This document shows positions 35,601 to 49,588 of a stretch of DNA of 64,000 bases, piece by piece. Position 1 is the stretch's first letter. Every line of letters begins with the position of its first letter. The stretch comes from Prinia subflava. Lineage: Eukaryota; Chordata; Aves; Passeriformes; Cisticolidae. The stretch covers positions 58,223,485-58,287,484 of the forward strand of contig NC_086248.1 of assembly GCF_021018805.1 (NCBI RefSeq). Reading direction: 5' to 3'. A model generated the notes under the pieces. The model was given only the letters and a program-made list of their open reading frames with translations. It ran no database searches and was not told the DNA's origin. The translations under genes were made by a program, and so were the position numbers.

Positions 35601-36844
35601 CCCTGTTAGAACTGTGCACATAGTTAAGAGTCTCACCCATCTTTCAGACAGCATTGTAGGAATGTAAAAGTGATCCCTGGGAAAACTGATGTAAGGCCTC
35701 AGCAGCAATAGTGGAATGGCTCTGCTTTTTCTTGCCTTGGCTTCCATGCTCTTCCTTGCCTTGCTGTTGGGGTACGTTTGTGACAGGTGAATGGTCATCC
35801 CCAAGATCTGAGCTTTTACATTTTTGTTGCTGGTGAGTCTGGTGGTCTGAGAGGTGCAGGAGATCCATGGTGTGTGAGCCACCTTTTGTATAGGCTGTAT
35901 GAGGTGAAAAAATGAAGAAATGGATCTTTGTTGTTCTGGATCTAAGCTGGTTTTCTAGTATCAGGAGATTAGGAATTGTTTCTACACCTAGTGAACAAAA
36001 CTAGCTGAATAGTTACAGTTTAGACCAGGGGAAATAATTATCCTTTTGTCAGTACAATGTATGTCATTTAAGGAAATGCTTTAACTGTGTGTGTAGTTTT
36101 TCTTGTCAGGAGACTCATCTCTGTCAGGATTTTTTAGTGTAACCCAAGTACAGTTTTTGCAGTGCAGACTAGCCATCTATTTTCTGCCTTTGGCTTAGTC
36201 TGAAATTAGCCTTTTACATGGGTCCTGCCCACTTTTAACAAGTAAAGTTCAAATGTGACAACGTCCTCTTAGCTGGAGTGACGTTTTTAGTGGAGCTTGA
36301 CTATAAAGTTACAGCAATGTATGTACTTGCATGCGTTGTTTTCCTCAGAAAACAGGGATTCAAACTGCAGTGGTTCCCAAGTGCATTTTTAATACCCATG
36401 CAGGAGAGGTATTCCAGAGGAAGCAGCTCTCAGTGACAGAGCTCCAGGGCGGTGTGTGTGCATCCAGCCAGCAGAGCTGATGTGAACAGTGCCGCAGAGA
36501 GCAGGCATTGACTCTGTACCCAGGCGATTGACTCTGTATCCATGAGTGCTGTCACCCCAGAAAAACAGGTCTGGAACTGAGTCACAGCTCTCAGCATTCC
36601 TTGCTGTTTTACAAATTGCTACTCTTGTGACAACTTCCCAGCAGATCTGCCAAAGAAAATCATGTGTAAGTTATCCTTTACCTTATCTGACAGAAGAAAC
36701 AGATAGAAGCAGTTTGCACAGTTGGGATCCTTATAAAGAATGGTCTAACAAGGCTCCATATGAACAGATTTTTACTGTTCAGTCTTAATTTTGTTAAAAA
36801 GGTTGAAATTTCAGAGTTCTGGATATTTTAGGATTTCTCTCTGG
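32641..36844. other. Intergenic between ZBTB2 promoter and RMND1 3' end, no gene recognised
   Basis: AT-rich sequence beyond the island. Open frames such as 35472-35882 (minus, 136 codons) have no family resemblance and no matching splice signals. A C/A-rich simple stretch (AACCCAAACCC-type) lies at 33785-33812. Confidence 0.55.
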
Positions 36845-37734
36845 TTTTCCTTGTATATTCTGCATTTATTGCTATTGCATCTTCCTTTTTTTCCCTCAAG
36901 TGACCCTTACTGGTTAGAGTAGACCCATTTTGATGAAGACAAACTGTGCAGACTGTAGTGAAGATAGTTGTTTTCAGTTACACCAGGAGAGCATGTGGTG
37001 GGCGAGGCAGGCAAAAGATGGGTGTGTTCTCACAAGTAAGGCAGTTTTGTGTTGCTTCTGGAACTTGAGTCTCATCCTGCCTCTGCCATAAACTTCCTTC
37101 TGGTCTGGCCATGTGTTCATGTGCACAGGCTCCCCAAGGGATCTCTCTTGAAGCACAAACAGGGACTGCAGGCAGGGAGAGTTTCCCACGTGCTGTGCGG
37201 TCGCAGAGGGCTTTACTCTATGGTATATTGTGCTGTGAAAGCTCAAGTTACATTCTCAGTGCACTCAATTCCCAGCTTGGTTCTCTGTGTGTAATACAGC
37301 AAGAGGATTCTCTGTATTGTTAGCTGCTAAAACAAAACCCCCTCATGCTTGGATGCAGCTGCCAGTGTGTACACCATGAAAAAAACAGATACAAAGTTTT
37401 AAAAGTTTGCTAAACCTTAACTGGAGCTTTTGGGTTTTTTTAAACTGTGACTAGCCACTCAGTGGAGTAAGCAGAGTTGGGGGCTTGGCAAGAAGTACAG
37501 TATGACTCTATGCCTGTGATTTTATGTGCCAAAATAAACTGATTTATGGTTTCAAAAGTAACTGCGCTTCCTTTGTTTTGAGGTGTTGGTAACTCACAGT
37601 CCTGAGAGAGAATACTTCAGATAATCAAGCCTAGACACTTTATGCTTTTAAAGAGCATTTAGGAGTCCTCCAATGACTGCTAAAACCACTTTTCTTAGTA
37701 AAGCAGTTGGTCTGCATATTTACATTTTAGCAAT
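36845..37734 (-). other. RMND1: RMND1 3'UTR (tentative extent)
   Basis: This stretch follows the proposed stop codon at 37735-37737. The first clear minus-strand AATAAA is at 36865-36870, giving about 0.9 kb of 3'UTR. The end is uncertain. Confidence 0.35.
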
Positions 37735-37758
37735 TTAGTTGAAATATTGAAACATTAC
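37735..37758 (-). CDS. RMND1: RMND1 last coding exon (C-terminal 7 residues), tentative
   Basis: A strong acceptor (TTTCCATTCATCTCACAG on the minus strand) is followed by codons for VMFQYFN and TAA. The preceding exon ends in phase 0 after ...LITIE, and the human protein continues VMFELGRVFF, so V-M-F matches and the rest has diverged. The rebuilt total of 445 residues compares with 449 in human. If this splice is not used, the previous exon would read through its donor and add 18 other residues. Confidence 0.6.
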   Translation of the reverse strand, partial: VMFQYFN

Positions 37759-40423
<2,665 letters not shown>

Positions 40424-40544
40424 CTTAACTCTGCGATTAATGTTGAGAAACTGGCAAGTCTTGTCATAAAGCTCTTCCAGTTTTTCTCTATCCCAGTAGA
40501 AGTCCGGTGTTATTAGCAGGTCTGAGCTCAGATTTATACGGTGT
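40424..40544 (-). CDS. RMND1: RMND1 exon 10
   Basis: Encodes residues 360-399: [20 protein letters not shown] then [20 protein letters not shown]. It matches human RMND1 closely and belongs to the DUF155 (RMD1-like) domain. One base completes the previous Arg codon; ends in phase 0. Confidence 0.96.
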
Positions 40545-41666
40545 CTGAAAAGAATGGGTACTACTGTAGTTCAGGCTTCCTCTTGGTGAATACAGGAGCA
40601 AATATTTACAAGCAGTTAAATGAAGTAAGAAAATTTTCCTGTGATGCTACATAGAATATGAAAAGAATTTCCTTTCACAGTAAAAATACATTTGGAGTGA
40701 TTATTTAAAATTGGTCATATCTCCTGAAACTTTTCTGGGAATACTCTATGGTGGAATTGCTTTGAATATAAATGACTTTTGCCTTATGCCAATGCTGCCT
40801 CATCAACCCATCGCCTTCCTTAATTTTTGATACCTGTAGAGAGGTCCCTGCCTATGCTGGCAGCTCACTGAAGCAGTACACAAAATAACAATACAGAACT
40901 CCTAAATGTGACTGGTACTGCATGCTGGATGTGTAAGCACACAGCACCCCTCAGAATCACACTATGCTCTAAGCATCATAAGGGCTAAAAGCTAAAAATC
41001 TCCCGCCTTCAACATATTGCTAACATAAACCTTTGGATACTTAGAACTTCATTGTTGATTACTCATCGGTCCTTCAAGTAAGGATATAAACCCCAGAGTT
41101 TGAAATAGGAATTGTTTTTCAATTTTACCTTGGAGATTTTGGTGGATTTTTTTCCTTTTTTTTAGAGTATGTAATGGTCTGTATTGTCAAAGGCCAATTT
41201 CACTTGAGGGAGGAAAATACATTAAATCTAGTAACTTAGCAGTGGTTTCTGAGTAAGTCAAGGGAAGAACAGAACTCACTGAAGATTTTTACAGCTCTAG
41301 GCTGTAGTTAACAGTTAGTTAACAGTTTTATCTACCCACCTTTCCCCTCCTATCCTTTACATGCCATAGTATCTACTGTAATTACTTGTTAAGAGACATT
41401 GCTGGACTCAGGAAGGGAAAAGGGCCTGGTATTTGGTAATTTATGATGTACTGCCTGCTTAATGCCTGCAGCTGAAATGCCAGAGTGAGTGGTGAGCCAG
41501 TGGGTCCCCTGATGTAAAGAGCACACAGACTCCATTCAAAAGAAGGAATTCTCCCACCCCATCACACCCTGCTCTATTTAGTGTGTATTCTGCTCTTTGT
41601 ATCATGCACAATGTAATTTTTACATTCTGTGTAATACAATGTCTTGGGTGTAACCCAAAAGCTTAC
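40545..41666 (-). other. RMND1: RMND1 intron 9
   Basis: GT-AG intron with donor AAG|GTAAGC. I see no further feature. Confidence 0.85.
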
Positions 41667-41743
41667 CTTAGTGCAAAGAGTTCTCCAATTTTCTGCATCA
41701 CATCTGCATGAGAGAGTTTTACCTTCCTTCGTGACTTTAGAAT
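41667..41743 (-). CDS. RMND1: RMND1 exon 9
   Basis: Encodes residues 334-358 plus two bases of Arg359: ILKSRRKVKLSHADVMQKIG then ELFAL. It corresponds to human [20 protein letters not shown]. Acceptor CTTTTCAG; phase 0 in, phase 2 out. Confidence 0.95.
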
Positions 41744-42619
41744 CTGAAAAGCAGCAAGTTCTTCAGTGTTTGATCAAGTAACATGTACTGGTAGTTAAGA
41801 AGTCCAGAGTTTTACAGCCTGAAGTGTATTGGAATCTAAATGCATACTGTACTTACTAACATTTAAGTTTTGTTTGCTTAGTGCCTTGCTTCTCTAGCTT
41901 TCTAAGAATATCACCGTGCAACTGGTTCATCCAGGCTTCTCAATAAATCACTGAGTACGTCATCAGTAGCTACAGAAATACTGGGGCATTTTCTATAAAT
42001 GATTTCCTGAACAAGAGATCATTTGTTTTTCCTTCCTGCTGTTTTTATTTTAAAGTCATGACAGTGTTCTTTTACCTTGCCACTCCTTAGCCTTTTTACA
42101 GACTTTCTCCTTACAACAATCAATGTATTAGCATTTATTTCCTTCATATAGAAGTAATAAAATGTTTTCTCTTTTGAACCCTACAAATCTCATTTTTATA
42201 TACAACATCATATGGGCTTTGTACTGTAATTAAGTCTCCTGAAAAACTTTTAAGTAATTTGCTCAAACTCTTCATTATATTCAAGTCAAAGTACATTATT
42301 TTCAGCCCAAGTTAGCACACACTGTGTTTGGTGAGGTTTTTAAATGCTGCTTGACCTGTTACACATACATTGCACCAGTAGCAAGTGGCAGTGGCACAAC
42401 ATGGGAAACATCACAATGCAGAACCCCACTCCCAGCCCTGTAAAGGCTGATGAAGTTTGTCTGACCACTTTGCAGGTGTTCTGAGCTTCTCTACACTGAT
42501 GGATTTACCATCACATGTGTTGAACATTCAATTGTTTTGCCCTATCCTCAGCAACATCTGGACTGATCTTTCACAAAACACAGGAGAAAAGGAGGGGAGA
42601 CTCACAAACAAGACCTCAC
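41744..42619 (-). other. RMND1: RMND1 intron 8
   Basis: GT-AG intron with donor GAG|GTGAGG. I see no further feature. Confidence 0.85.
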
Positions 42620-42684
42620 CTCAGGAATTGACTGGATAGATTCCACAAAGTTATCCAGTAACGATTCCCAAATAGCCAGCTTTA
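42620..42684 (-). CDS. RMND1: RMND1 exon 8
   Basis: Encodes residues 313-333: [20 protein letters not shown] then E, after two bases completing Val312. Human reads [21 protein letters not shown]. At 65 bp it is short, but its phases fit both neighbours. Confidence 0.95.
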
Positions 42685-44667
42685 CTGCAACACAGAGATG
42701 ACAAAGCAGAAGACTGTGAGAGGTACGAATGCTTTCAAGTAATTGTAATTAAATCTGTCAACAGGCTGCTTCAGGACCTGTCAGTGCTTACAGCCATTAG
42801 TTGCAGCAAGTTACAGTTTGTACTACACAATCACTGTTCATGTACCAGATCTGGGCTGGGCACTGACACAGCTCTGCACACAGAACCAGCTTCACCATGA
42901 GCGCAGCTTTCTTCTCCAAGTGATCAGATCCTGGAGAGTTTTTGCTTCAGCTCAGAAGTTGTGTATCCAGGTGCTTCACTGGATGGTGCTCTAGCCCTCT
43001 GCAAACTACATTCCAAGGAGGCTGGAGATAACGAGCTATGCTGGCATCAGGCTGACTTCATGTGGCACCTCAGGAGCCTCCACTGCACTTCTAGTGTCCT
43101 GCACAGCTCTCACTCCCCATGTGTGCAGTACTGATGCACTGTGCTCCAACCATAGAGTTAGCTCATCTAGACACACCACCTGTTCCCGTTGAAGCTCAAT
43201 TCAAACTTGAGCAAGCTCCCATTTTGTTTTTAGGTGAGTGTACTGTTACTGAAGATACTCTGCTCTATGGAAGCTTGAGTTCAGCACTGGCATTGGCAAC
43301 ACAAATTCTGCTGTGCCTCAGCTTGAACCTAGAAAAATGTTTCTACAAGATGATAACTGGGGCCTTGTTATTTAGTCCACAGATTCTCAGACAAGAAGGA
43401 AGTAGCAACAGATCAAAAATTAACCCCATTCAACCAGAAAAAATGAATCAGGGAAGATTTAACTGTCAACACAAGCTCTTCTGTGGTAGTAGTCAGTAGT
43501 ATCATCTGGTTCAGACACTAGCAGTAAACCCAATGCTGAGCATTTTGCACACTCATCTTTTGAATACAGAGGCCTAATCCAAGTCACTGACTTACATGAC
43601 TTTAAATTTAGCCCCTGAAAAAGAAACAGCCAGTAAGCATTTCATCTGTCACCCATTATTTGACAGAAATTGGTTTCTGCTGTTCATAAATAGGGACTAT
43701 ACTTGCCTCCTTTATTTTCATTGAACATTATCTCCTGGGAATAAATCCCTTGCTCCCTTTTAGGAGGCAATCTCCCATACCGTGGATTTATGAAGAAAAT
43801 GATGGTTTTTTCTCAAAAGGTCCTCCTTCAACAGTCAGGAACCATTTAGTTACTCCATTGCACTCCTTGATCAAATGATGTAGCACTTCAAAAATGTGCA
43901 TTCTGTTTCTCTCCTGTGAAAAGGGGCACTTCCCCAAAATACTATTGGAATCCTGGAATGTACCCTAAAGGCAGTAGAGGTAGTAGACAAAGCAGACTTC
44001 CCTTAAAGGCCTTTTCGAGGACAGCCTTACTGCTGCTAGTTCCTAACTCCCACGTCCTACATCATTCAAGGTCTGAAGCAGCAGACAGATGTTATTTGCT
44101 CAAGCAGCACCACTGGTGAGCCTGACTTCTTCACAGTGCCTCCCACTGTCTGCTACCATGGCTAATAAGCCTGCAAAACATTATCTGTGACTCTGGTCCA
44201 CCTATGTGTTACTGATACACCTCCCCAGCTGGGAATAGCTGCCCTCTATCCCTTCTTCAGCTGGCATCTGGCTTTTCTGTCAGAGGAAATGATGTCAGTA
44301 TGAATGATCCAAGATTACTGAGAGGTTTCTAATACTGAACTCTACACTCATTGTTATCCTAGGATAGTTCTCAAGGGTGGGGAACAGGATGCTCAGTAGA
44401 ATGTGTATCTTTTGCAAAGCACATTTGTTAATGTGCTTTGTTCAGCTTTAAAATGGTTTACATTGAATAAAGCAATTCCAATTTACAGAAAACACAGTAA
44501 AAGCATTGAAAATAAATCCCCTCAATCTGAAGCACAATCACTCTTTACACAGTTTGTCTAAACCAGATACCAGTCTTTTCCATCCTGTCATTGTACAAGT
44601 CCCACTTATAATGACATTTCACAAAATCTGTAGCATAGACTACATGGTAAGAACAATATTAACTTAC
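42685..44667 (-). other. RMND1: RMND1 intron 7
   Basis: GT-AG intron with donor CTG|GTAAGT. A 126-codon plus-strand frame at 43119-43499 has no family resemblance. No repeat recognised. Confidence 0.8.
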
Positions 44668-44774
44668 CAGAAAGACAAAGAGCATTTGAAAAGGCAAATT
44701 TCTGCAGAACAACTTCATCACTATCCAGCTCAGAATTTAACAAGATTTGTCCTTTATGGAGCTTTGACTGACCT
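44668..44774 (-). CDS. RMND1: RMND1 exon 7
   Basis: Encodes residues 277-311: [20 protein letters not shown] then [15 protein letters not shown], flanked by split Glu276 and Val312 codons. It is the central, best conserved part of the DUF155 domain (human [20 protein letters not shown]). Confidence 0.97.
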
Positions 44775-46025
44775 CTGTTAAGACAAGATTGGAGCATCTT
44801 CATTGACAGAGCCACCAGCACAGGAACATTTAAAGAATAACTGACAGTGCAAGAAAGGCTGGTTGTTTATTTAGATAAGGCATGCCATATCTGTATGCAT
44901 TTTACATATTATGCCCATCCTTGCATTTTATTCATGTTCAACCTGACGATATTCACAACAAATCACTGAAAATGAGTTCCTCAGTCTGAGACAAATATTT
45001 TGGCCAAATTTTCTAGGTGTAAGTGCAAGTGCAGCAAGCTGTGATGGCAACCATAGCATTGCTGCATACACACAGATAATTCAGAGTAAGCAGGCTGCTG
45101 GCCTCTTTCCTGCTCTTTAGCTCCTCTGTTATCTTCCTGTTTTCATTTTCCACTGTCACTCTCATCAACTTTACTCCCTCCCCACTATGATATTAGTTTC
45201 CCTAAAACCTCTATTGCATAGGGGGCAAGGAGCAAAGAAAAGGGGACAAAAGACTTGTTCAATTTTTCATGTCAATCTCACTATGAAACATGCATAAGCA
45301 CAATGGAGGACATCAAGAATCACAAACTACACAACTAAATAGTACACGCAGTTTTCAAATGGTCAGGAAAAACCACACACCTGTCTCCTTATCAGGTTAC
45401 CTTAAATAAGCTGAACCTCATTAGTTCAGATCCTAGTATTAACAATGTCCTGTCTAGGGCTTGCTTTTTGGTGCTGTTGGAAAATTACAGGGGATTTATA
45501 TAACCATTTTCACTGTGAACTATTTCCGTAGAGATAATTTTCTTTCCATGATGAAAAAACATTATTTAACAAGGGAAGATAACTTGCCAGGTTTATCATT
45601 ACACAATAATCAAGCTAGTTTCCTAGGAAATTAAGTATATGCAGACATTACATCTTTGTATATGAACCTCAAGGATACACAGAGAAAGCTTATACAGAGC
45701 ATGCTCTTTAAAATCACACTCGTCTCAATGATGCTCATTAGTTTCTTTGCTGTGACATACATAGTTTCTGTTTGGGATTGCTGAAGAGTTGTGTGGGCAG
45801 GGCTTCTTGTTTGCAAGATCTATTGTGTAAGCAAATCACAAAGGCCACTGCCTACAAGTTTACCATGTTTTCAGTAATATTTCTCAACTCAGATTTACTG
45901 TTTATTTTACTAATCTGGAAAAAAAAAGTAAGGACAAGTATATTTTTACTAGTTGAATTACTTCTGCTTGAATTTGGTTTAGGTGTCTGTTAGCTTTTAT
46001 ATACAGAATGCCTGAAGATACTTAC
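44775..46025 (-). other. RMND1: RMND1 intron 6
   Basis: GT-AG intron with donor GGAGA|GTAAGT. I see no further feature. Confidence 0.8.
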
Positions 46026-46126
46026 TCTCCTATTCTATAGTTCAGCTCTTCATTCTCCCAGTGGACCAGTGCAACTTCGTATGGCTGAATTTCATGCTGC
46101 TCTAGCACTCGCATGATATTCTTCAT
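46026..46126 (-). CDS. RMND1: RMND1 exon 6
   Basis: Encodes residues 243-275 plus two bases of Glu276: [20 protein letters not shown] then [13 protein letters not shown]. Human has [20 protein letters not shown]. Acceptor TCTCCTTAG; phase 0 in. Confidence 0.96.
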
Positions 46127-49100
46127 CTAAGGAGACAGTTGCAGCAATAGTTACCATGCAGTAAATTATCACTCTGCCAAGAACTTGCACAGGGCAGGCT
46201 GATGAATGCAACCTTCATGCTGAAGTTATTTACCTAACAATGAAGAGGTGTGCTAAATAATGAAGTTATTATTAACATAGTTTACTTCTGAAACTATTTG
46301 TGGTTTGAGAAGAATTTGTAGCTACGAACAACTGCAAGGAAGCTGGGAAAACCGAAATGCCATTTTATATGGGCACACATGGAACAGGGTAAGGATTAAC
46401 CACAGCAGCAGTAAGGACACACAGATGTATTCAGTATTATAACAATGTGCTGTACTAGATTTTGGCAGATGTCTGAGTGTGGGAATGAATCTTTTTAAGT
46501 ACATTAGGTGTTTGTTTCTGATAAAATTACTAGTTTGCTGCTAAATCAGTAGTTCTGTTTTTGATTGCTGCTGAAATCAGTGGTCTTGTTTCAGCTACCA
46601 GAGGTCAGAAACAGAAAACTTTTACCACTACAGAAATCTGGAAAAATTGTTTCAGCTGCCACATTCATCCTTGTAAATAGTTAAATGTGCAATTTTACTT
46701 GCACAAGTAATCTCATTGCTCCTTTATTCTCCAGCACACTAAAACCTGATGCAGGAAGAAAGAGCCCTTTTCTCTCACAAACTTCCTCTTCTGACACCTG
46801 ACTTAAGATCTCTCACCCTTGTTCCTTTCTTTATTCTACAAGGCTCCAATCAAAAAAATCATCTACAATTAGAACGAATTCTGAACTAAAAAAAGCACTC
46901 ACTACACATTTTTAAAAGGCATTTAGCTACCCAACAGCCAATAAAAAACCAAACCACAAAACCACAATACACTTTTGATGCCTCAATTCTTTAAAGAATT
47001 CAATCTTCTACTAAGTCATACTTAAAAAGCACTCTCTTTTTAAAACAAAAGATCATAGTTAATCTTTTAGCACAAAACTGTACCCTGTAAATTTTTCATA
47101 AAGCATATTCTCCAGGTTAAGTACTCTAAAAAAATCTGTTGGATCACTTGCTAGAGGGATTTTCTTTGGACTGCTAGCTTTTCTTCATTGCTTTCAAGAA
47201 TTTTGTAACACAGTAACATTTTTCACTGAAAAAACCCCTCAACCCTACAGCTGAAACTGCTCCTTTCATAATCCTGAATTCAATATTAGCATGACTAAGA
47301 CTTGCCATATAATTCAAGTCTTGTGATAAAAAAGGGTATGAAAACAGAGGAAGTGTCTGCTCTGAGGCCAATCACCTCAGCCAAACAGCAGTGTCCAGGG
47401 ACAGTTCAGCAGTGCAAACCTCACTCTGCTTCTAGGCCCAACCTAATTTTATAGAAGGGACTAGTTGTGACACAGTAAAATTAATTAGATGTTCTGGAGT
47501 CACTAGCTGCAAACTCTTGCTATTATGGGCACTTACGTCACACAATTTCCTTTTTAAAAAACCCCAAAGCTGGTTTTTCTTTTTGCCCTTGCTATTTTGG
47601 TAAGGAAGCTGCTGTACAACCTTCCTACTCAGGTATTTGAAACTGCTACTTAGTATTTTATATTTCTTTTTGTGATCAGTCTGTATGTTACTTCTCCTGT
47701 TAAGTGTCTATTCATTTAAAATAGTTTTTTTTCTCCTATTAGTCATTCTGGGGTACTTTTGTCCATTTGCAGTGATACTCTGCATTCTGTTTTATTGAAT
47801 TACTTTCAGTTTCTGTTTTACAGAAACAGTTTGGGGTTTTTCTCCTTTCATTTCAGTTCATTAAAGCATGTCCATAGAAATCCTTCCTCTATTTGAGCAA
47901 GTTGTTTGGCAGTTAAAGCTTTGACAATTTCAACAAGCAGAAAGAGGCATTTTTCCTCCTCTTTTATAAATAAAGCTAGCAAGGGACCAACTACTGGTAC
48001 TAGTATTGACCAGGAAAACAAAGTATCAAATTTTCAAAGGTATTTAAGCATGTACAACAAAAGCAGAATTTTCAGAGTGCTCTGGTGGGCTGAGGTGTCC
48101 AACTCAAAGATCACCAGGAGTTCAGTCAGCTGCTCTTCAGTAATGCTTGTGAATCAGGAGTGTAGTTACAGCCATGGCATCCTAAGAGTGGTACAGGCAA
48201 GGTTTGAAGGGAGAACTGGTGTCTTTTTCTAGGACACCTGACACACTGACACCCCCAAAACAGACAGGGAATCAGAAACATTCCACTTCTGAAACAGAAC
48301 AAGTGAACTTGAATCTAGAAATTGATCACATACAGAAACAACTGCTCGGTGTTTTCATTTACCGTAATGAAAATCCTTCTGTGAATGTCTGTCCATCAGT
48401 ATCATCTATTTAATACACCATTTCATTTACCTTACTCTGTCTGCAGATAAGATCAATACTTTTTGCAGAATCCAGTTTAACCCCAATAGTAAAAATACAT
48501 TTAAAACATTAAATAACTAGAAATATAGTCATTAAAATAGATATACCTCTGGCATACCCTTCTAGGTCAGCAAAGATCACCAAAATATAATATGTCAGCA
48601 ACATACTTAATAATTATACCAATCAATAAAATACTTCCTTCAGGAAAATTGCTAGCTGCTAAAAACACAGAACAATATTAAAGAATTCCTTATAATACTT
48701 TTTTCTCTTTCAAAATTATACAAACATAGGTCTTTTCATAGTTTTGACTTAAAATGGAATAGAATGGAATGATCCTTTTAACATATTTTCTGTTACATTA
48801 GTGCTTTTCAAACAATCATTCACAGGTAGATTTTTCTGATGTACTTTTTCAGGATGTAGAGCTGCAAGAATTTTCTTTTTGTCAGTCTCACTAGATTAAG
48901 GTTTCAGATTTTTGTCTTAAGTAGATGAGTTTCAAAGGTGATGTAACAGCAGCCCACACACTTGAGGGCAGTATAGCAGGCAAGAACCTGCACTCATTGG
49001 AGAAGAATCAGGTTTTTTTTCCTTCATAGAAAGATCAATCTCCCAAACAAACCTCCAGCATACTGAGCTTTGTGAGACTGACAAAACACCTGCTTATGCA

Positions 49101-49127
49101 GTTTTAACCAAGTTTCACTTTACTTAC
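46127..49127 (-). other. RMND1: RMND1 intron 5
   Basis: 3.0-kb AT-rich intron with donor AGT|GTAAGT. A 108-codon plus-strand frame at 47906-48232 has no family resemblance. No mobile element recognised. Confidence 0.75.
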
Positions 49128-49167
49128 ACTTTTCTCTTCCACATTCCAAAATACAACAGCCCCTTCC
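49128..49167 (-). CDS. RMND1: RMND1 exon 5 (40-bp exon)
   Basis: Encodes residues 230-242, EGAVVFWNVEEKS, after one base completing Arg229. Human has EGAAVFWNVKDKT. Such a short exon is easily missed; acceptor TTCACAG and donor GTAAGT are both strong and the phases fit. Confidence 0.95.
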
Positions 49168-49512
49168 CTGTGAATTCAAGGAAAAACTGAGTGTAACCAT
49201 ACTGTTTTAAATGTATTTTAATGGAATACTCAAATTGTACAGTGGCAATTGTTGTCATTGTGAATCAAGAAACTTAAAACTATCTTCACAGAAATTACAT
49301 TCTAGTTGCTTTTTAACTATACTTCCACAAAAAACCATGAGAAGGTGTTTTTTAACCATTTAAATAATTCTGATTATTTTTATATCATTTTGACTGGACA
49401 GTTATTCCTTGAGTTTCATGAGGTAACATGGTACAATGATCTAGCAAGCTGCACTACTTCCTTCACCATTACTATTAATGACATAATGTTTTGAGCATGA
49501 TTTATAGCTTAC
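49168..49512 (-). other. RMND1: RMND1 intron 4
   Basis: A 345-bp GT-AG intron (donor TAG|GTAAGC). Nothing else seen. Confidence 0.85.
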
Positions 49513-49588
49513 CTAAAGAAAAAAATCATGCCAGGATCATCTTCTTTTGCACATTTCTCAGTACTGACCACCAAAACATTTGCAGCAT
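49513..49588 (-). CDS. RMND1: RMND1 exon 4
   Basis: Encodes residues 205-228: AANVLVVSTEKCAKEDDPGM then IFFF, flanked by split Asp204 and Arg229 codons. Human has [20 protein letters not shown] then IFFF. Acceptor TTTCAAACCAG. Confidence 0.95.

Noticed and set aside
35472..35882. 136-codon minus-strand frame in the ZBTB2-RMND1 intergenic region
   Set aside because: No recognisable domain, no splice or promoter context, and ordinary composition for a chance frame.
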